Assembly (NCBI GenBank): GCA_021775315.1
Contig: JAJFIC010000015.1
Span: forward strand, 1 to 64,000
Direction of reading: 5' to 3'
DNA length: 64,000 nucleotides
Origin: Paracoccaceae bacterium
GTDB lineage: Bacteria > Pseudomonadota > Alphaproteobacteria > Rhodobacterales > Rhodobacteraceae
A program made the position numbers and the translations under genes. Positions 55,156 through 64,000 of the stretch are shown piece after piece. The notes below the pieces were generated by a model, which had not been told where the DNA came from, did no database searches, and was given only the letters and a program-made list of their open reading frames with translations. Within the stretch, counting starts at the first letter, position 1; every line of letters begins with the position of its first letter.

Positions 55156-57246
55156 ATGAGCGCGCGCCCCGAAATCCTGTTCCCACTTTTTGCCGATGTC
55201 ACAAAACTGGCAGGCATTGGCCCACGCACGGCCAAACATTTTGAAGCACTTGGCGTTTTCAAGCCGCGTGATCTGCTGTTCACGCTGCCGCATTCCGGTA
55301 TTGACCGCAATATTCGCAACTCCATTCGCGACGTGGTGCCCCCGAATGTGGTGACGGTCGAAGTCGAAATTGGCGCGCATCATCCAAATACCATCAAAGG
55401 CCGACCTTACCGCGTTTCGGTCGAAGACGCGCAGACCAGCTTTCAACTGGTGTTTTTCCATGCCCGGGCGGATTACTTGCAGAAAATCCTGCCAACGGGG
55501 CAAAGGCGCATTGTATCCGGCAAAGTTGAAGTTTTTGATAACATCGCGCAAATCGTCCACCCGGATCACATTTTGCGTCCCGATGAGGTCGATGAAATTC
55601 CGGCGTTCGAGCCGGTTTACCCCCTGACCGCCGGTCTGACGCAAAAGGCCGTGTCGCGCGCCGCCAAATCGGTCCTTGAACGCGCGCCGGTTCTGGCGGA
55701 ATGGATTGCGCCCAGCCTGAAGGCCGGCCAATCCTGGCCCGATTGGCATGATGCGGTCGAGACAGCGCACAACCCGGCCTCGATCGTTGAGATCTCGCCG
55801 AGGGCAAAAGCCCGCGAACGATTGGCCTATGACGAGGTTTTTGCCCATCAGGTGACCTTGGCTTTGGCCCGTGCTAAGATCAGGCGTGGCCGTGGTGTTT
55901 CGAGCGTTGCCACAGGTGCGCTGCAATCCAAGGTGTTGAAATCGTTACCGTATCACCCAACGAACGCCCAGCAGCGCGCGATTGGCGAGATCGCGGATGA
56001 TCTGGCCTCGCCGCTCAGAATGAACCGATTGTTGCAGGGCGATGTCGGCTCGGGCAAAACGCTGGTGGCGCTTATGGCGCTGTTAACAATCGTTGAATCC
56101 GGCGGGCAGGGTGTGATGATGGCCCCGACGGAAATTCTGGCGCGTCAGCATTTGGAAACCATACGCCCCATGGGCGAAAATGCTGGCGTCGTGGTTGAGA
56201 TTATAACCGGGCGCGACAAAGGCAAAGAACGTGCGGCCAAGCTTAAGGCGTTGAAAAATGGCGATATTCACATCCTTCTGGGCACCCATGCCGTGTTTCA
56301 AAAAGACGTCGAATTTCTGGATTTGCGGCTGGCGATCATCGACGAGCAACACCGGTTTGGTGTGCGGCAACGGATGGATCTTGGCAGCAAAGGGCAGGCG
56401 GTTGATATTTTGGTCATGACCGCGACGCCAATCCCACGCTCGCTGGCGTTGGCGCAATATGGCGATATGGATGTTTCGATCCTTGACGAAAAGCCGCCGG
56501 GCCGCAAACCGGTGAAAACCGTGGTTCTGCCATCGGCCCGGATAGATGAGGTGATCGGGCATCTCAAGAACGCGATTGCTGACGGGCGACAGGCCTATTG
56601 GGTCTGCCCGCTGGTGTCAGAAAGCGAACTCGTTGAATGGACGGCGGCGGCAGAGCGGTTTCGCACGCTCAGGCTGGTGCTGGGCGACGATGCGGTTGGG
56701 TTGGTCCACGGTCAGATGCCTTCGGCAGAAAAAGACGCGGCAATGGCGCGGTTTGTTGCCGGTGAAACCAAGGTTTTGGTGGCAACGACGGTGATCGAGG
56801 TCGGGGTTGATGTGCCGAACGCGTCGATCATGGTGATCGAGCAGGCCGAAAACTTTGGCCTCGCGCAACTGCACCAGCTTCGCGGTCGGGTCGGGCGCGG
56901 TTCCGAGGCGTCATCCTGCCTGTTGGTCTATACACCACCTCTTGGGGATGCGGCCGAACGGCGCTTAAGTGTCATGCGCCAGACCGAAGATGGTTTTGTA
57001 CTGGCCGAAGAAGACTTGAAATTGCGGGGCGCGGGCGACGTTCTTGGCGTCGCGCAATCAGGCTTGCCGCGATTTCGGATTGCGGACCTTGAAACCCAGC
57101 CGGATTTGATGGCCATGGCGCAGGATGACGCCCGCATGTTGCTGGGAACAGACCCAGAACTTGAAGGCGCACGGGGTCAGGCAACCCGTGTTCTGTTGTG
57201 GTTGATGGAGCAGGACAAATCTATTCGTTTAATTTCAGTAGGTTAA
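55156..57246 (+). CDS. recG: ATP-dependent DNA helicase RecG
   Basis: 696 residues. Wedge/OB domain in the first ~240 residues, then helicase motifs: Walker A LLQGDVGSGKTLVALMALL, DExH box IIDEQHRFGVRQRMD, motif III TATPIPRSLALAQYGDMD, and motifs V/VI in ATTVIEVGVDVPNASIMVIE and QLRGRVGRGSEASSC. RecG remodels stalled replication forks. It follows ligA in one transcript. Confidence 0.96.
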   Translation: MSARPEILFPLFADVTKLAGIGPRTAKHFEALGVFKPRDLLFTLPHSGIDRNIRNSIRDVVPPNVVTVEVEIGAHHPNTIKGRPYRVSVEDAQTSFQLVFFHARADYLQKILPTGQRRIVSGKVEVFDNIAQIVHPDHILRPDEVDEIPAFEPVYPLTAGLTQKAVSRAAKSVLERAPVLAEWIAPSLKAGQSWPDWHDAVETAHNPASIVEISPRAKARERLAYDEVFAHQVTLALARAKIRRGRGVSSVATGALQSKVLKSLPYHPTNAQQRAIGEIADDLASPLRMNRLLQGDVGSGKTLVALMALLTIVESGGQGVMMAPTEILARQHLETIRPMGENAGVVVEIITGRDKGKERAAKLKALKNGDIHILLGTHAVFQKDVEFLDLRLAIIDEQHRFGVRQRMDLGSKGQAVDILVMTATPIPRSLALAQYGDMDVSILDEKPPGRKPVKTVVLPSARIDEVIGHLKNAIADGRQAYWVCPLVSESELVEWTAAAERFRTLRLVLGDDAVGLVHGQMPSAEKDAAMARFVAGETKVLVATTVIEVGVDVPNASIMVIEQAENFGLAQLHQLRGRVGRGSEASSCLLVYTPPLGDAAERRLSVMRQTEDGFVLAEEDLKLRGAGDVLGVAQSGLPRFRIADLETQPDLMAMAQDDARMLLGTDPELEGARGQATRVLLWLMEQDKSIRLISVG

Positions 57247-57285
57247 AGTCCAAACTTAATCTACAATGCCATAAAGTTCACAAAT

Positions 57286-57300
57286 GTTCCTAAAAAGTTC
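57286..57300 (+). promoter_or_regulatory. Candidate LexA (SOS) box, GTTC-N7-GTTC
   Basis: GTTCCTAAAAAGTTC at 57286-57300 matches exactly the GTTC-N7-GTTC LexA site known for Rhodobacter-type alphaproteobacteria. A third GTTC lies at 57276. It sits 68 bp before the start of the 40-residue membrane protein and 40 bp after the recG stop, so it would control the small gene. No firm -35/-10 pair could be fixed. Confidence 0.6.
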
Positions 57301-57367
57301 TTTACAAACCTTAACGAAAGTGAGAACAAAGAGGCAACAAAAACAACAACACGGCAGGAAAATTCAA

Positions 57368-57490
57368 ATGTTTATCCTTTTCAAGCGCGTTCTCACTCAC
57401 AACCCCTCGGACGTATTGGAAGACGCCATAGGCGTCGCTGCGATTTTTGTTGTTTTGTTTGTGGGCCTAAGCTTGCCGGGCATGGCCTGA
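57368..57490 (+). CDS. Micro-membrane protein (40 aa), possibly SOS-induced
   Basis: 40 residues: MFILFKRVLTHNPSDVLEDA, then one membrane helix GVAAIFVVLFVGLSLPG. The start is chosen from the ribosome-binding site GCAGGAAA, 8 nt upstream; the longer frame from 57284 begins inside the LexA box and is rejected. Its codons look normal. Short membrane proteins of this type recur in Rhodobacterales. An exact LexA box precedes it, so a role in delaying division after DNA damage, like the unrelated Caulobacter SidA, is a hypothesis. Confidence 0.65.
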   Translation: MFILFKRVLTHNPSDVLEDAIGVAAIFVVLFVGLSLPGMA

Positions 57491-57630
57491 CCTTTTCACC
57501 TGCGGTCCGCCTGTCTTTTGCTTTGCGCGCAACTCTGTCCCCCAACAAATGCGCGTGCTGTCGGCTTTGCCTGGCCGAACAGCCTTGATCTTGTGATCAC
57601 AAAATTCAGGAATACGGACGCACACCTTAC

Positions 57631-57668
57631 CGCCGCACATCCATTGGATGTTGCGGCGTTTTTTTTAG
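57631..57668 (+). terminator. Strong rho-independent terminator
   Basis: CGCCGCACATCC (57631-57642) pairs with GGATGTTGCGGCG (57646-57658), with a single bulged base, followed by eight T. It lies about 140 bp after the stop of the micro-membrane protein, and overlaps the last codon of the convergent NifU-like gene. The 57491-57630 stretch has no gene, but holds the palindrome TTGTGATCACAA (57591-57602), so a short RNA is possible. Confidence 0.8.
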
Positions 57669-58117
57669 GCACAAACGCTGTTTTCGGCCTGTTCAAAGGC
57701 CTCAACCGTGGCATCCAACGCCAGCATGATCGACGCATGCCGGTTTTTGTAGTCCCGTGCTGGCAACAATGTCTCAAGCGCGTCAAAGGGCGCGGCAGGC
57801 ACGGGCCCGTTATCTTTTAGCATGGCGCGCAATTCATCACGCGCCTGACGTGCTTGCGCCAAGGTGCAGCCGATAATGTTGGCCCCAACCACCGACGCGG
57901 CGGCCTGACCCAATGCGCAGGCTTTGACGTCCTGGCCGTAATCTGAAATCTGACCATCCGTTACATTCACGTCCACCGACACGGTAGAACCACATAAAGG
58001 CGAGCGTTTTCGCACGCTGGCATCCGGGTTTTCCAGCGGATCAGTCCGGGGAATCGCCGCAGCCAGCGCCAAAATGCGCTGTGAATACAGCTTTATCAGA
58101 TCCTGATTTGCATTCAT
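57665..58117 (-). CDS. NifU-like iron-sulfur scaffold protein
   Basis: 150 residues from the ATG at MNANQDLIKLYSQRILALAA; 49 residues of the longer frame are discarded. Cysteine positions in RSPLCGSTVSV and VKACALGQAAASVVGANI fit the SUF-type/NifU-N scaffold fold, though one of the usual three cysteines is replaced or moved. Its role would be assembly or transfer of Fe-S clusters. It faces hisI. Confidence 0.85.
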   Translation of the reverse strand: MNANQDLIKLYSQRILALAAAIPRTDPLENPDASVRKRSPLCGSTVSVDVNVTDGQISDYGQDVKACALGQAAASVVGANIIGCTLAQARQARDELRAMLKDNGPVPAAPFDALETLLPARDYKNRHASIMLALDATVEAFEQAENSVCA

Positions 58118-58195
58118 CGCCTTGGCCACCTTTTCATGCCATGTCCAGAGGTTTAGATAGGGCAAGTAATCCGCTTTGAAAAGGACCACCCCGCA

Positions 58196-58561
58196 ATGAC
58201 ACCGGAATTTGATCCCGCCAGCCTGAAATATGACGCAAACGGTTTGATCCCGGCAATTGCGCAAGAGGCCACAACAGGCGAGGTTCTGATGCTGGCCTGG
58301 ATGAATGCCGAGGCCGTGACCCGCACCCTGAACACCGGGCGCGTCACCTATTGGTCGCGGTCACGGTCGGAATTTTGGGAAAAGGGCCTGACCAGTGGTC
58401 ATACGCAGAGCTTGGTTGAGATGCGTCTGGATTGTGATCGCGACTGTTTGTTGTTGCAGATTACACAAGTCGGTCCGGCCTGTCATACCAACAGAAAGTC
58501 GTGCTTTTACAGCGCAATAGAAGACAGTGTTGAAGTGATCAAAAGCCAACCGATTCTATAG
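58196..58561 (+). CDS. hisI: Phosphoribosyl-AMP cyclohydrolase
   Basis: 121 residues. The segments LMLAWMNAEAVTRTLNT, WSRSRSEFWEKGLTSGHTQ, DCDRDCLLLQI and ACHTNRKSCFY carry the conserved metal-binding cysteines of HisI. It catalyses the third step of histidine synthesis. Its last 6 bp overlap the stop of gluQRS tail to tail. Confidence 0.95.
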   Translation: MTPEFDPASLKYDANGLIPAIAQEATTGEVLMLAWMNAEAVTRTLNTGRVTYWSRSRSEFWEKGLTSGHTQSLVEMRLDCDRDCLLLQITQVGPACHTNRKSCFYSAIEDSVEVIKSQPIL

Positions 58562-59446
58562 CCCAACCATCATTCTGATGTCTGACGGCGTCGCACCATC
58601 GGCCCGGTATTTGGCTATCGCTCGCGCGTCATCGCGCTTGGCCAATCGTTTGCCATCTTCGTCGCGGATCAGGCGGTGATGGTGGTAAACTGGCGTTGGA
58701 AGGCCCAACATACGCTGCAAAACCACATGAATTTTAGTCGCTTCAAACAGGTCCTGACCGCGGATCACATGGCTGATCCCTTGCGCTGCATCATCCAGAA
58801 CCACGGATAAATGATACGACGTGCCCATATCCCGGCGCGCCAGAACCACGTCGCCGATGTTGTTTTCAATCTCGTCGGTTGTGAATTCTATCAGCCCGGT
58901 TTCGCCGTTTGGCCCCGAACCGGATTCCTGAAAACAAAAGACATCCCCTCCTAACCGTGGCAGCGCGTAGTTCAGGCAAGCGTTTCGCATGCTAAGCCTG
59001 AGGGCAGCACCCCTAGGAACCGGGAAGTTGCCTGAGCATGAGCCGTTTGCGGTGCAGGTTCCAGGATAGACAATGCCGTCCGGTCCGATCAATGGCGCGC
59101 TGCCTTCTTGAGGGGCGGTCGCTGCGGCCTCGATATCGCGGCGATTGCAGGTGCAGGCGAACAGGTGGTTTTCGTTCCACAACTGTTTCAGGACATCTTG
59201 ATAGACCGGCAATCGCGTCGATTGGCGCATCACGGGCGGGGGCCAATCAAGCCCAAGCCAGTGCAAATCGTCGTAAATCTGGTCTTCCCATGCCTTGCGG
59301 CACCGACTTTTGTCAATATCCTCGATCCGCAGCAGAAATTCGCCTGCATTGGCGTCGGCCATATCATGTGCCAGCAAGGCCGAATAAGCATGCCCAAGAT
59401 GCAGCGGCCCGGTGGGCGAAGGTGCGAACCGGGTTCTGAAACTCAT
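58556..59446 (-). CDS. gluQRS: Glutamyl-Q tRNA(Asp) synthetase
   Basis: 296 residues, the length of GluQ-RS rather than full GluRS. HLGHAYSALLAHDMA is the HIGH motif and RLAKRDDARAIAKYR replaces KMSKS; the zinc cysteines are in CTCNRRDIEA and YPGTCTANGSCSG. It charges queuosine in tRNA(Asp) with glutamate. The stop overlaps hisI by 6 bp and its start overlaps the methyltransferase stop by 4 bp. Confidence 0.93.
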   Translation of the reverse strand: MSFRTRFAPSPTGPLHLGHAYSALLAHDMADANAGEFLLRIEDIDKSRCRKAWEDQIYDDLHWLGLDWPPPVMRQSTRLPVYQDVLKQLWNENHLFACTCNRRDIEAAATAPQEGSAPLIGPDGIVYPGTCTANGSCSGNFPVPRGAALRLSMRNACLNYALPRLGGDVFCFQESGSGPNGETGLIEFTTDEIENNIGDVVLARRDMGTSYHLSVVLDDAAQGISHVIRGQDLFEATKIHVVLQRMLGLPTPVYHHHRLIRDEDGKRLAKRDDARAIAKYRADGATPSDIRMMVGL

Positions 59447-60066
59447 ATTTTTTGCAAAATGTAGACCACGCTTTTAAGGTCAATCGTCGGTAGATGTTCG
59501 CCATGTTCCTTGAAAATCAGGCGGGCCATCCCGGCGTCGACGTTTTCAGCAATACGCGCCTCAAATTCCGGATCCTGCAACGTCACGTCGTTCAACGAAA
59601 ACACAAACATGCCGTCGCTGGGCAGGGCCGCCAGAACATCGTCAATCGTGCTGGGCGGTGCATGGGACGAAGCGATCACCCCCATTGCGGCAATATGGGT
59701 GTAAGTTCCGGGCGCAAAAGGGAAGGGATGGGCGATGTCAGCCTCCCAAAGCTTGCGGTAAACGCCTTTGCGTTTACCCGCGCGTTGCAACATCTCTGGG
59801 CTTAGATCGCAGCCATCAATATTGGCAAAACCAGCGGCTTTAAGGGCGACGCCTGACAGGCCGGTGCCACAGCCGACATCAAGCACTGGTGCAGATTTAT
59901 CCGTGGCGAATTTGGCCAGTGCTTCGGCGCAGCGGCGCGGCGTGACATAGCCGTTTGCGGCAATCTCGGCATCATAAGTATCGGCCCATCCATCATAGAA
60001 ATCCCGCGCATGTTCGGTGTTTTCAATGGTATAGACGTCTTTTAGCTGGCCAGTTTCCTTGGTCAT
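59443..60066 (-). CDS. Class I SAM-dependent methyltransferase
   Basis: 207 residues from the ATG at 60066, after a TTG frame start. SAM site VLDVGCGTGLSGVALKAAGF and NIDGCDLSPEMLQRA; the N-terminal RDFYDGWADTYDAEIAANGY resembles WBSCR27/methyltransferase-like proteins of unknown substrate. It runs with gluQRS, overlapped by 4 bp. A tRNA or small-molecule target cannot be told apart. Confidence 0.88.
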   Translation of the reverse strand: MTKETGQLKDVYTIENTEHARDFYDGWADTYDAEIAANGYVTPRRCAEALAKFATDKSAPVLDVGCGTGLSGVALKAAGFANIDGCDLSPEMLQRAGKRKGVYRKLWEADIAHPFPFAPGTYTHIAAMGVIASSHAPPSTIDDVLAALPSDGMFVFSLNDVTLQDPEFEARIAENVDAGMARLIFKEHGEHLPTIDLKSVVYILQKI

Positions 60067-60111
60067 CAACCCCTCCGCGATTGGCTTGGGGCAGGTTAGC
60101 TTGCCTGTGAA

Positions 60112-61464
60112 CTAGCGTCCAGCGGCAAGCCAGTCGGCCCAGGATGCTTTGGCCCGGTCGGTATAGGCCTTGTAGCGGTCTTTGCGGTTGCGCCGACCTT
60201 TGGCCGCGTCAACCAGCGGCGGGAACAGGCCGAAATTCACGTTCATCGGCTGGAAAGTCTTGGCCTCGGCCCCCCCCGTGATGTGATGGATCAAAGAGCC
60301 CATCGCGGTGACGTTTTCCGGTGGCGGTTGGTTGCCCCCAAGGGTTTGGCGCGCAGCCATCCGTCCGGCCAACAGGCCCATAGCCGCGCTTTCCACATAG
60401 CCTTCAACCCCAGTGATCTGCCCGGCAAAACGGATATGGGGCGCCGATTTCAGGCGCATCTGGTCGTCAAGCAACCGGGGTGAGTTGATGAATGTGTTGC
60501 GATGAATGCCGCCTAGGCGGGCAAATTCCGCACCTTCCAGGCCGGGAATTTGTTTGAAAACAGCGACCTGCGCGCCGTACTTCATCTTGGTTTGAAAACC
60601 CACGATGTTCAAAAGCGTGCCAAGCGCGTTGTCACGTCGTAATTGCACCACGGCATAGGGCTTTTGGTCTGGCTTATGTGCGTTGGTCAGGCCAACAGGT
60701 TTCATCGGGCCAAAGCGTAGGGTTTCGCGGCCGCGTTCGGCCATCACTTCTATGGGTAGGCAGCCGTCAAAATAGGGTGTGTCGACCTCGCCCTCGTGAA
60801 ATTCGGTTTTGTCGGCGGCGATAAGGGCGTCGATGAACGTCTCGTACTGATCGCGGTCCATCGGGCAATTCAGATAGGCGCGGCGTTGTTCTTCGGTGTC
60901 GCCTTTGTCGTAACGCGATTGGAACCACGTGCGCGACATGTCGATGCTGTCTGTGTAAACAATCGGGGCGATGGCATCAAAAAACGCCAGCGCGTCCTGG
61001 CCGGTGGCCTTTAGAATCGACTGTCCCAAAGCTTGCGAGGTCAAAGGCCCGGTTGCGACGATGACCTGACCCCAATCTGCGGGCGGCAGTTCGGTAATCT
61101 CGTCGCGCGCCAATGTGACCAGCGGATGGGCCAGCAAACGTTCGCTAACGCCGCCTGAAAACTTGTCGCGATCAACTGCCAGCGCACCGCCGGCGGGCAG
61201 GGAGTGTTCGTCGGCCATTTCCATGATCAGGCTGTTTGCGGCCCGCATTTCCCAATGCAACAGGCCAACGGCATTGGCTGTGTCGTCGTCGGACCGGAAC
61301 GAGTTTGAACAGACCATCTCGGCCAGCCCGTCGGTTTTATGGGCGAAGGTTTCGACCTTGGGGCGCATTTCATGCAAAACCACGGGAACGCCCAAATTGA
61401 TCGCCTGCCAAGCCGCTTCGGACCCGGCCATGCCACCGCCAATAATGTGAATAGGATCAGTCAT
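60112..61464 (-). CDS. trmFO: tRNA m5U54 methyltransferase (folate-dependent)
   Basis: 450 residues from the ATG at [23 protein letters not shown] site [39 protein letters not shown] and [13 protein letters not shown] near the C-terminus fit TrmFO. It uses methylenetetrahydrofolate and FADH2. It runs in the same direction as the methyltransferase gene, 45 bp upstream of its start. Confidence 0.95.
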   Translation of the reverse strand: MTDPIHIIGGGMAGSEAAWQAINLGVPVVLHEMRPKVETFAHKTDGLAEMVCSNSFRSDDDTANAVGLLHWEMRAANSLIMEMADEHSLPAGGALAVDRDKFSGGVSERLLAHPLVTLARDEITELPPADWGQVIVATGPLTSQALGQSILKATGQDALAFFDAIAPIVYTDSIDMSRTWFQSRYDKGDTEEQRRAYLNCPMDRDQYETFIDALIAADKTEFHEGEVDTPYFDGCLPIEVMAERGRETLRFGPMKPVGLTNAHKPDQKPYAVVQLRRDNALGTLLNIVGFQTKMKYGAQVAVFKQIPGLEGAEFARLGGIHRNTFINSPRLLDDQMRLKSAPHIRFAGQITGVEGYVESAAMGLLAGRMAARQTLGGNQPPPENVTAMGSLIHHITGGAEAKTFQPMNVNFGLFPPLVDAAKGRRNRKDRYKAYTDRAKASWADWLAAGR

Positions 61465-61493
61465 GGCTGGCATGTAGGCCAGTTCGCCACAAA

Positions 61494-61521
61494 TGAAAAG
61501 GGCCCCGATATCGAGGCCCTT
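61494..61521 (-). terminator. Terminator between doxX and trmFO
   Basis: AAGGGCC (61498-61504) and GGCCCTT (61515-61521) enclose the palindrome CGATATCG. On the minus strand the run TTTTCATTT follows, so it should end transcription of the DoxX gene. Confidence 0.7.
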
Positions 61522-61542
61522 GTTTTCAGAATTTCCGCGATG

Positions 61543-62007
61543 TCAGCTGTGCATTTCCAGCATGACCTCGACGTCTTCTTCTTCCTCATAGACGTCTTCT
61601 TTGCGGTCAAATAGATTATCGAGCGCAAAACGGCCACGGCCATGTGAACATAACATCAGCAGGCCACCGATCATCGCCAGATCACGCCAGAAAGCGCCAA
61701 TCGCAACCGGATCACCGGGGGAATAATTCAGAATGAAGCTGGACCAGAACAGATAGAGCGCCAACAACGCCGCTGCCATACGGGTTTGAAAACCAACCAT
61801 AATCGCCAATGCGGCTACCAGCTCGAACCCAGCATTGGGCCAACGCAGGTATTCCGGTACTTCGGCCACCGCCAAAAACTGATCCATGCTTGTCAGGTCA
61901 ATGATCAGGCCAATAGACTTGGCAATAAAGTAAGATGCGATCAAAACACGGGCCGCTGCATGCGCCAGTTCCTGCATATGCATCTGTTTTTTGGTGTTTT
62001 CCGACAT
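61543..62007 (-). CDS. DoxX-family membrane protein
   Basis: 154 residues from the ATG at MSENTKKQMHMQELAHAAAR; the longer frame is discarded. Four membrane helices (AARVLIASYFIAKSIGLII; NAGFELVAALAIMVGFQ; AALLALYLFWSSFILNY; FWRDLAMIGGLLMLCSHGRG) fit DoxX. The last ~30 residues are strongly acidic (KEDVYEEEEDVEVMLEM). Members can act in oxidative stress or redox membrane complexes. It stands alone, with a terminator after it. Confidence 0.88.
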   Translation of the reverse strand: MSENTKKQMHMQELAHAAARVLIASYFIAKSIGLIIDLTSMDQFLAVAEVPEYLRWPNAGFELVAALAIMVGFQTRMAAALLALYLFWSSFILNYSPGDPVAIGAFWRDLAMIGGLLMLCSHGRGRFALDNLFDRKEDVYEEEEDVEVMLEMHS

Positions 62008-62189
62008 TGCGACGGTCCTTTTCCGATTTTGTTGACAGATCGGCCCGCAAACAAGCAATTCGGTCTGATTAAGAAACAATATTGTTTCCAATTCAGGCGA
62101 ATTTGCGGAGAAAGTTGGCTTAAACCAGAACTTTTTTGCATCTAAAAAGAGAATTCCACCGCCCTAGGGCACTTAAAGGCACTAAAAAC

Positions 62190-62228
62190 GGCAAAAGCAC
62201 GGCCACCCCAGTGCAGGGAAGCCGTGCC
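62190..62228 (-). terminator. Terminator after gyrA
   Basis: GCACGGC (62197-62203) and GCCGTGC (62221-62227) form the stem; on the minus strand TTTTGCCGTTTTT follows. The 256-bp gap to the DoxX gene otherwise shows only the DoxX upstream region. Confidence 0.8.
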
Positions 62229-62263
62229 ATTTACGTTTTATCAGGGCTGCTGCCCGCGCGAGG

Positions 62264-64000
62264 TTAACTTGCGCCCGCATCCGGATTGTCGTCAATCACC
62301 GCGTCTGCATCGACAACCGGGCCGTCTTCGTCGCCCTGTTCTGCGATCCATGCGACGGAAACCACATGTTCATCTTTTGATGTGCTGAATACCTTTACCC
62401 CGGACGAGGTGCGACCTTGGCGTGATATCCCCGCGACCGGACAGCGAATTGATTGCCCGGTAGAGGTGGCAAGCATGATCTGATCGTCATCCTCAACGGT
62501 GAACGAGGCGACAATGCTGTCACCGCGTCGGCCAAGGTTGGCCGCAGCAATACCCAAGCCGCCACGTCCGGCCACCCGGTATTCATGGGCGGATGAGCGT
62601 TTGCCGTACCCACCCGAGGTGATCGTCAGGATCCACTGCTCAAGGGCTGACAGTTCGGTATAGCGCTCCTGCGTCAGCGACGAGGTTTCGCCGCCTTCTT
62701 CGATTTCACCCGATTCGTCGCCGGTTATGGCGCGGCGCATCTTGAAATAGGCGGCCCGTTCATCCGGTGTGGCGTCGACATGACGGATCACGGCCATCGA
62801 GACAACTTCGTCACCATCGGCCAGTTTAATGCCGCGCACACCCGTGGAATCGCGCCCCTTAAAGACCCGCACATCCGTTACAGGGAACCGAATGGCCTTG
62901 CCTTGCGACGTGGTCAGCAGGAAATCATCCATTTCATCGCAGATATTCACATTCACGATCGACACGCCCTCAGGCAGTTTCATCGCGATCTTGCCATTGC
63001 GCATAACATTGGTGAAATCAGACAGCGCATTGCGCCGCACACCGCCAGTAGAGGTTGAGAAAACGATCTGCAAATCGGCCCAATCTTCTTCCGGGGCATT
63101 GACCGGCATGATGGCAGCAACGGAAACGCCCTGCGGAATGGGCAGAATGTTGACGATGGCTTTGCCACGGGCGTTGCGCCCACCGGGCGGCAGGCGCCAG
63201 GTTTTCAGTTTGTAGACCATGCCATCTGAGGTGAAAAACAACAGCGGCGTGTGGGTGTTGGCAACGAACAGGTTGGTGACGAAATCCTCGTCTTTGGTGT
63301 TCATGCCCTGCGTGCCCTTACCGCCACGTTTCTGGGCGCGGTAATCGTCAAGGATCGTGCGTTTGATATAGCCCGAATTGGTGACCGTCACGACCATATC
63401 TTCACGCTCGATCAGGTCCTCGTCGTCCATTTCGCCGACATGTTCGATGATTTCCGACCGCCGTGGCACGGCAAACATGTCGCGCACTTCGGTCAACTCG
63501 GCGGCGATGATTTCCATGATCCGTTCGCGCGATCGCAGGATCGCCAGATAGTCGGTGATTTTCCCGGCCAGTTCCTGCAACTCGTCCGTGACCTCTTTGA
63601 CGCCCATGGCAGTCAGGCGTTGCAGGCGCAATTCCAGAATGGCGCGGGCCTGTGTTTCGGACAGGTGATAGGTGCCGTCGTCATTGATTGTGTGGCTTGG
63701 ATCGTCAATCAGCAGGATATAATCGGCAATGTCGTGGGCAGGCCAGGCGCGGGTCATCAACGCGGCGCGGGCCGTCGCAGGATCGGCCGAGGCGCGGATT
63801 GTGGCGACGATTTCATCGACATTGCTGACGGCAACCGCCAGACCACACAAAACGTGGCTGCGGTCGCGGGCTTTGCGCAATTCAAACGCGGTACGTCGGG
63901 CAACCACTTCTTCGCGGAAATCGACAAAGGCGGTCAGGAATTTGCGCAAATCCAACTGTTCCGGCCGGCCGCCATTCAGCGCCAGCATGTTACAGCCAAA
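62264..64000 (-). CDS. gyrA: DNA gyrase subunit A, 5' part outside window
   Basis: About 578 residues of the C-terminal part are present; the gene continues beyond the window edge. It begins at FGCNMLALNGGRPEQLDLRK, in the coiled-coil region, and continues into the C-terminal beta-pinwheel. The GyrA box is AQKRGGKGTQGMNTKDEDF, which identifies gyrase rather than topoisomerase IV. The protein cuts and passes DNA with GyrB to add negative supercoils. The tail (SVAWIAEQGDEDGPVVDADA) is acidic. Confidence 0.95.
   Translation of the reverse strand, partial: FGCNMLALNGGRPEQLDLRKFLTAFVDFREEVVARRTAFELRKARDRSHVLCGLAVAVSNVDEIVATIRASADPATARAALMTRAWPAHDIADYILLIDDPSHTINDDGTYHLSETQARAILELRLQRLTAMGVKEVTDELQELAGKITDYLAILRSRERIMEIIAAELTEVRDMFAVPRRSEIIEHVGEMDDEDLIEREDMVVTVTNSGYIKRTILDDYRAQKRGGKGTQGMNTKDEDFVTNLFVANTHTPLLFFTSDGMVYKLKTWRLPPGGRNARGKAIVNILPIPQGVSVAAIMPVNAPEEDWADLQIVFSTSTGGVRRNALSDFTNVMRNGKIAMKLPEGVSIVNVNICDEMDDFLLTTSQGKAIRFPVTDVRVFKGRDSTGVRGIKLADGDEVVSMAVIRHVDATPDERAAYFKMRRAITGDESGEIEEGGETSSLTQERYTELSALEQWILTITSGGYGKRSSAHEYRVAGRGGLGIAAANLGRRGDSIVASFTVEDDDQIMLATSTGQSIRCPVAGISRQGRTSSGVKVFSTSKDEHVVSVAWIAEQGDEDGPVVDADAVIDDNPDAGAS

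Overview
The window is chromosomal DNA from an alphaproteobacterium, most likely a Rhodobacterales (roseobacter-group) species. The support is the ctrA gene preceded by a SciP-type DUF1153 gene, a circularly permuted two-piece tmRNA with an ANDN...LAA tag, ALA synthase (C4-type hemA), SspB of the alphaproteobacterial type, DUF4169/DUF4167/DUF2849/DUF1194 families, and Hint-domain and Slam-type secreted proteins. No rRNA, tRNA, CRISPR array or transposase was seen. Species cannot be named from the sequence alone. No gene-free stretch exceeds about 300 bases; the larger gaps hold promoters, leaders, hairpins or nothing recognisable.

Layout. 1-7.0 kb: end of a DUF4167 gene, then a leftward outer-membrane biogenesis run lptF-lptG-lptD-surA-like-rsmA in which pdxA, often found before rsmA, is absent. 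7.1-14.6 kb: pepA-holC, a retropepsin-like protease, an ABC-F ATPase, ndk, small RHH/DUF4169 genes, fumC and sspB. 14.6-22.7 kb: secreted proteins, the tmRNA gene ssrA with a clear promoter, two translationally coupled DUF1194 (VWA-like) genes, an FMO-glyoxalase pair, and a Slam-type outer-membrane exporter next to its probable lipoprotein cargo. 22.9-30.6 kb: accessory region with dioxygenases, Nudix, a membrane protein, a Hint protein, a third DUF1194 gene, thyX, an A/T-rich TIR-like gene overlapping thyX, a large palindrome and two small genes. 30.7-38.1 kb: twin cold-shock genes with matching promoters and leaders, a rhodanese, an ArsC/Spx protein, ferredoxin-NADP reductase, and the assimilatory sulfur operon (a CysI half-paralogue, DUF2849, cysI, cysH, DUF934) facing an Lrp/AsnC regulator.

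38.1-50.5 kb: an orphan secreted protein, aspartate aminotransferase, an XRE-ROK-sdhE run, a MarR-type regulator followed by hemA, a RodZ-like protein, ispG, DUF1499, an M20 peptidase and two secreted proteins. 50.6-64 kb: mnmA facing sciP-ctrA-ligA-recG, then a 40-residue membrane protein under a putative LexA box, a NifU-like scaffold, hisI, gluQRS, a methyltransferase, trmFO, a DoxX protein and the 3' part of gyrA.

Most genes are housekeeping. The most interesting points are the possible SOS-controlled micro-membrane protein (57.3-57.5 kb), the CysI half-paralogue where siroheme synthase might be expected, the Slam/lipoprotein pair, the TIR-like gene fused by overlap to thyX, and the duplicated cold-shock leaders.
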